Assembly: GCF_947179165.1 (NCBI RefSeq)
Contig: NC_077245.1
Span: 22,605,740 to 22,669,739 of the forward strand
Source of the DNA: Solanum dulcamara
Lineage: Eukaryota; Streptophyta; Magnoliopsida; Solanales; Solanaceae
Length of the DNA: 64,000 nt
Reading direction: 5' to 3'
The position numbers and the translations under genes were made by a program. A model generated the notes under the pieces. It saw only the letters and a program-made list of their open reading frames with translations. It did no database searches and had not been told where the DNA came from. Shown here in pieces: positions 60,058-64,000 of the stretch (position 1 is the first letter of the stretch; each line of letters begins with the position of its first letter).

Positions 60058-63000
60058 AAGTTTTTAAGTGTCGGTCATGCGCAAGGTTATTCCATGCGAT
60101 TTTGTTGAACTTGACATGACCAATGTTGACATCATTCCTGGTATGGATTTGTTGCATTCTGCTTATGCATCGATATGTTGTAGGACCTGTGTGGTTAAGT
60201 TTCACTTTCCTAATGAGCCTATTCTTGAATGAAAGGTTAATGCTTCAGTGGTTAAGGGTCGATTCATCTCTTGCCTTAAGTCTCGAAAAATGATTTCCAA
60301 AGGGTGCATTTATCATATTGTGCGAGTTAGGAATGTTGATTCCGAAACTCCTACTCTCGAGTCGTTTCTTATAGTTAATGAGTTTCCCAATGTGTTTCTT
60401 GATGACTTGTCCGGTATTTCTCTCAAAAGAGAAATTGACTTTGGCATAAATCTCCTTCCCGATACCCAACCTATTTCTATTCCTCCTTACCGTATGGCTC
60501 CAACGGAACTTAAGGATTTGAAGGAGAAATTGAAGGATTTGTTGGTTAAGGGTTTATAAGTCCAAGTATTTCATCATGGGGTTCTCTCTTATTGTTTGTT
60601 AGAAAAAAAGATAGGTCACTCCGAATGTGTATACGTTATCGACAATTGAATAAGGTCACCATAAAGAACAAATATCCAATTCCAAGGATAGATGAATTTT
60701 TTGACCAATTACTAAGACCAAGTTAGTTCTCTAAGATTGATCTCCGTTCCGGTTATCATCAACTAAGAGTGAGGGAGTGTGATATTCTCAAAACGACATT
60801 TCAAACTGTAGTAATGTCATTTAGTTTTACTAATGCTCCCACTATTTTTATGGATTTGATGAATCATGTTTTCAAGCCATACTTGGACATGTTTGTAGTG
60901 GTGTTCATTGACTATATCTTGATTAATTTTCAAAATGAGGAAGATCATATAGGTCACTTGAGAATTATGTTGCATATGTTGAGAGAGAAGCAATTATTTG
61001 GTAAATTTAGTAAGTACGAGTTTTGGGTAATGGAAGTTGCATTTCTTGTTCATGTGGTGTTTGGTGATGGGATTAAAGTAGATCTAAAGAAGACATAGGC
61101 GGTTAAGAATTTGCCTAGACCATTATCTCCTTCGGATAGTAGAAGTTTCTTGGGCTTAGCCAGATACTATAGAAGATTTGTGGAAGGATTTTCTTCTTTT
61201 GCTTCACCTTTGACTAAGTTGACCCAAAAGAAGATGAAATTTCAATGGCCGGATGAGTGTGAGAAGAGTTTTCAAATATTGAAGGATCATATTACGTCGG
61301 CTCCTATTTTAACATTTCCCAAAGGTTCAAATGGGTTTGTGGTTTAATGTGATGCCTCATGTGTTGGTTTGCATTGTGTTTTGATGCAACATGATAAGGT
61401 TATAGCTTATGTTTCTAAACAACTTAAGGTACATGAAAGAAACTACCCAACTCATGATCTTGAACTTGTGGCGGTTGTGTTTGCCTTGAAGATTTGGAGG
61501 CACTATCTTTATGATATCCATGTAGATGTGTTCACCAACCATAAGAGTTTGCAATATGTGTTTAGCTAAAGGTACTTGAACCTTAGGAAAGAATATGGAT
61601 TGAACTTCTAAAAGACTATGTCATGAGTTTATTGTACCATCCAGGTAAGACAAATGTTGTAGCTGATGGTCTTAGTCGGTTGTCCATGGATAGTGTTGCA
61701 TATGTTGAGGAAGGTAAGAGAGAGTTGGTTAAATATGTCCATAGATTGGCATGTTTAGGTATGCGGTTGGTTGACTCCAACAAAGAAGGTGTCCTTGTAC
61801 GTAATGGCTCAGAATCACCTCTTATGGCGCATGTTAAGGCCAAACAAGATAATGATCTAGTATTGGTTGAATTCAAGAAGTCGGTTGTCAAAAAATTAGT
61901 TGAGGCTTTCTCCCAAGGGGGAGATGGGGTACTGTACTACCAAGGTTGTTTGTATGTTCCTAATGCTTATGGGTTAAAGGAGTTGATATTGAAAGAGGCC
62001 CATAGTTCTCAATATTCAAGTCATTCGGGATCCAGTAAAATGTATCATAATTTAAGGGAAATATATTGGTGGAATGGAATAAAGAAGGACATCGCAGAGT
62101 TTGTGTCTAAGTGTCCTAATTGTCAACAAGTTAAAGTTACGGTAACAAATCGGGAGGTTAAGCTCAAGACATTGAGATTCCTACTTGGAAATGGAAAGAT
62201 GTGAATATGGACTTTGTAATGGATTTGTCTCGTACTTGAAGACAACATGATTCTATTTAGGTTGTTGTGGACAAAATGACTAAATCGACACATTTTCTAT
62301 AGGTTAAGACTTCTTATGGTGATGAAGATTATTCTAAGTTGTATATTCGTGAACTCGTGAAACTTTATGGTGTTCCTTTGTTGATTATCTCGGATAGAGG
62401 TACTCAACTAACTTCACACTTTTGGAAGTCATTCAAAAAAGGTCTTAGTACTAGAGTGAAACTAAGTACCATTTCCAATCCTCAAATTGATGGACAAGAT
62501 GAAAGAACGATCCAAACTATGGAGGATATGTTAAGAGAATGTATGATTTATCTTAAAGGGAGTTGGGATGAGAATTTTATATTTATTTAGTTTTCTTAAA
62601 ATAATAGTTATCACTCTAGCATCCAAATGGCTCCTTCTGAAGCCTTATATGGAAAAAGATGTAGATCCCCGATGGGATGGTTTGAAGTGGGTGAGATGGC
62701 ATTGATTGGTATAAATTTGGTAGTTGATGCAATGGAGAAAGTAAGACTCATAAGAGAAATATTAAAGACGGCTTTAATTCTTCAAAAGTCCTATTTCATC
62801 CTATTCCGACACTAGGAGAAAAGAGCTTGAAGTTGATGTAGATGATTGGGTGTATTTGAAGGTTTTACCTATGAAGGGAGTAATGCATTTTTGGTAAAAA
62901 GAGGAAGTTGAGTCGTAGATATGTAGTAAGGTGGAATATGAGTTAGACTTGCTATTCGAGTTGGCTATGGTTCATCCGGTATTTTATGTGTCTATATTGA

Positions 63001-63242
63001 GAAAATTTATGGGTGATACAAACTCCATTGTGCCATTGGAAATTGTGAACGTTGAAGAGAATTTGACCTATGAGGAGGTTCCGGTGGAAATCTTAGATAG
63101 GCAAGTGAAAAGTCTAAGGAATAAAGATGTCGTGTCGGTCAAGTTGTTGTGGAGAAATAAACAATTAGAGAGTGCTAAATGGGAAGCGGAAATGGACATG
63201 ATGAAGCCTTATTCGTATCTTTTTCCTTCCTCACAATCCTAA
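60058..63242 (+). pseudogene. Chromovirus pol with chromodomain, broken
   Basis: Protease end near 60,120-60,230 (a VDIIPGMDLLHS block); RT from about 60,430 ([20 protein letters not shown]) to 61,100, with the catalytic motif FIDYILINF near 60,907-60,933 (second Asp replaced by Tyr); RNase H from about 61,120 (SFLGLARYYRRFVEGFS) with CDAS at 61,351 behind a stop and [20 protein letters not shown]; integrase zinc domain HSSQYSSHSG...KMYHNL...CPNCQQVK (about 62,003-62,135), core with ISDRGTQLTSHFWKS near 62,380; and a chromodomain-type C-terminus, VPVEILDRQVKSLRNKDVV...VKLLWRN...AKWEAE, at 63,075-63,200. Stops and frameshifts occur throughout. The chromodomain of this class targets integration to histone-marked heterochromatin. 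Confidence 0.9.
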
Positions 63243-63469
63243 GGTACTAAGTTGTTCATGATCGAATCGAGTAGACTTCTACGTATTCAGTTCTATATGC
63301 CATTTATATACATATATGATTCATGAAACAGATTTTCAAAAGCCATGTTTTATGTTGATATTGAAGTTTACATGTTTTATGCATTTTTAAAATGTTTCTA
63401 TGTTCATGTTGGGTTGCTATCTTTACATGTCTTTTCTATGCTAGTTGAATCTTATTCGAGGACGAATTT

Positions 63470-63485
63470 CCCAAGGAGAAGATAT
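63470..63485 (+). promoter_or_regulatory. Polypurine tract, chromovirus
   Basis: CCAAGGAGAAGATAT directly before TGTAAGACCCC, the primer site for plus-strand DNA synthesis. Confidence 0.75.
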
Positions 63486-64000
63486 TGTAAGACCCCATAA
63501 GATGAAAAGTCGAATGAAAGAAAAATCTTCAAAGGATTTGGAAACTGACCTAAGTCTACGAGACATTCTACGACTCATAAAAGTTATACAAGTCGTACAC
63601 TTAACCCGTAGAGGTGAAGTAAAGAATTAGAAATTTGGCTAAGGCAAAGATTAGGTTGACGAGTCTATTAATGAGTCGTAGAGCAAATGACGACTCATAG
63701 AAATGAGTCATCGTGGCAAGGTATGATGACCTGCAAGTGTCATCCTCAGTACTTTGTCTATGGCTCAACAGGATGAGTCGTAGAGAAGTTTATGACTCGT
63801 AGAAATGAGTCATGATGAAACTTCAGAGACTATCCAACTTGCAGGTTTTCAGACCTGCAAGACGAGACATTTTGATGACTCATAAAGATGACGATGAGTC
63901 ATAAAAATGACACATAAAAAATGTTTAGAGACTTTATTTTCATGTCTTTCTTAGGACCTGCAGGACCAGTCATAATGATGACTCATCACTGCTTCTAGTA
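63486..64000 (+). repeat. 3' LTR of the chromovirus, partial
   Basis: Starts TGTAAGACCCCATAAG and follows 56,269 onward collinearly to the window edge. Confidence 0.92.

Larger units (their letters stand above)
56269..64000 (+). mobile_element. Ty3/gypsy chromovirus (right end outside window)
   Basis: Order on the plus strand: 5' LTR 56,269-58,514, PBS 58,519-58,530, gag, protease, RT, RNase H, integrase, chromodomain, polypurine tract 63,470-63,485, 3' LTR from 63,486. The visible 515 bp of the 3' LTR matches the 5' LTR at close to nine bases in ten. All coding domains are damaged. The left flank is AAAAG (56,264-56,268); the right duplicate is off the edge. Confidence 0.93.

Overview
This window is nuclear DNA of a flowering plant, most likely a nightshade (Solanum, tomato/potato type). 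The reasons are an AT-rich background, stacked and nested LTR retrotransposons primed by initiator tRNA-Met, a SINE 3' end with the composition of the Solanaceae TS/SolS families, several MITE types common in Solanaceae, and one intact plant AP2/ERF gene. I see no rRNA, tRNA, CRISPR or bacterial operon structure.

Layout. 1-3,662: two minus-strand Ty3/gypsy pieces, one LTR inserted into the start of the other element's gag. 3,663-8,987: AT-rich spacer with a (TA)33 microsatellite, a nested MITE and an orphan coiled-coil exon resembling the end of a BAG-family co-chaperone. 8,988-12,297: a 3.3-kb solo gypsy LTR carrying a 49-bp minisatellite with dimeric higher-order structure. About 12,500-27,500: a decayed copia element, split by a complete but dead gypsy element (14,381-23,599, flanked by AATAA) and by a second gypsy LTR fragment; a 444-bp fold-back lies in its LTR. 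27,500-35,500: AT-rich spacer with a gypsy gag scrap, hAT, CACTA and Stowaway-like MITEs and a fold-back SINE. 35,677-36,375: the only clearly functional protein gene, a single-exon ERF014-type transcription factor with its own TATA box. 37,100-39,200: further MITE-like repeats. 39,434-44,572 and 44,834-50,317: two dead copia elements, minus strand, flanked by AAAGG and CCTGA. 50,514-52,968: a gypsy LTR interrupted by organelle DNA that includes a decayed plastid psbD-psbC overlap. 52,969-56,268: AT-rich spacer with a possible non-coding first exon. 56,269-64,000: a plus-strand chromovirus with a 5' LTR, PBS, broken gag-pol with chromodomain, and the start of its 3' LTR.

How it works together: apart from the ERF gene, nearly everything recognisable is transposon sediment. 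Exact target duplications allow a relative order of insertions. The ERF gene sits on about 12 kb of mostly MITE-populated DNA between two blocks of LTR elements. I found no new multi-gene system. The most unusual structures are the 49/98-bp minisatellite inside an LTR, a copia element whose gag carries a displaced copy of its own pol linker, the inverted SINE hairpin, and the organelle segment inside an LTR.
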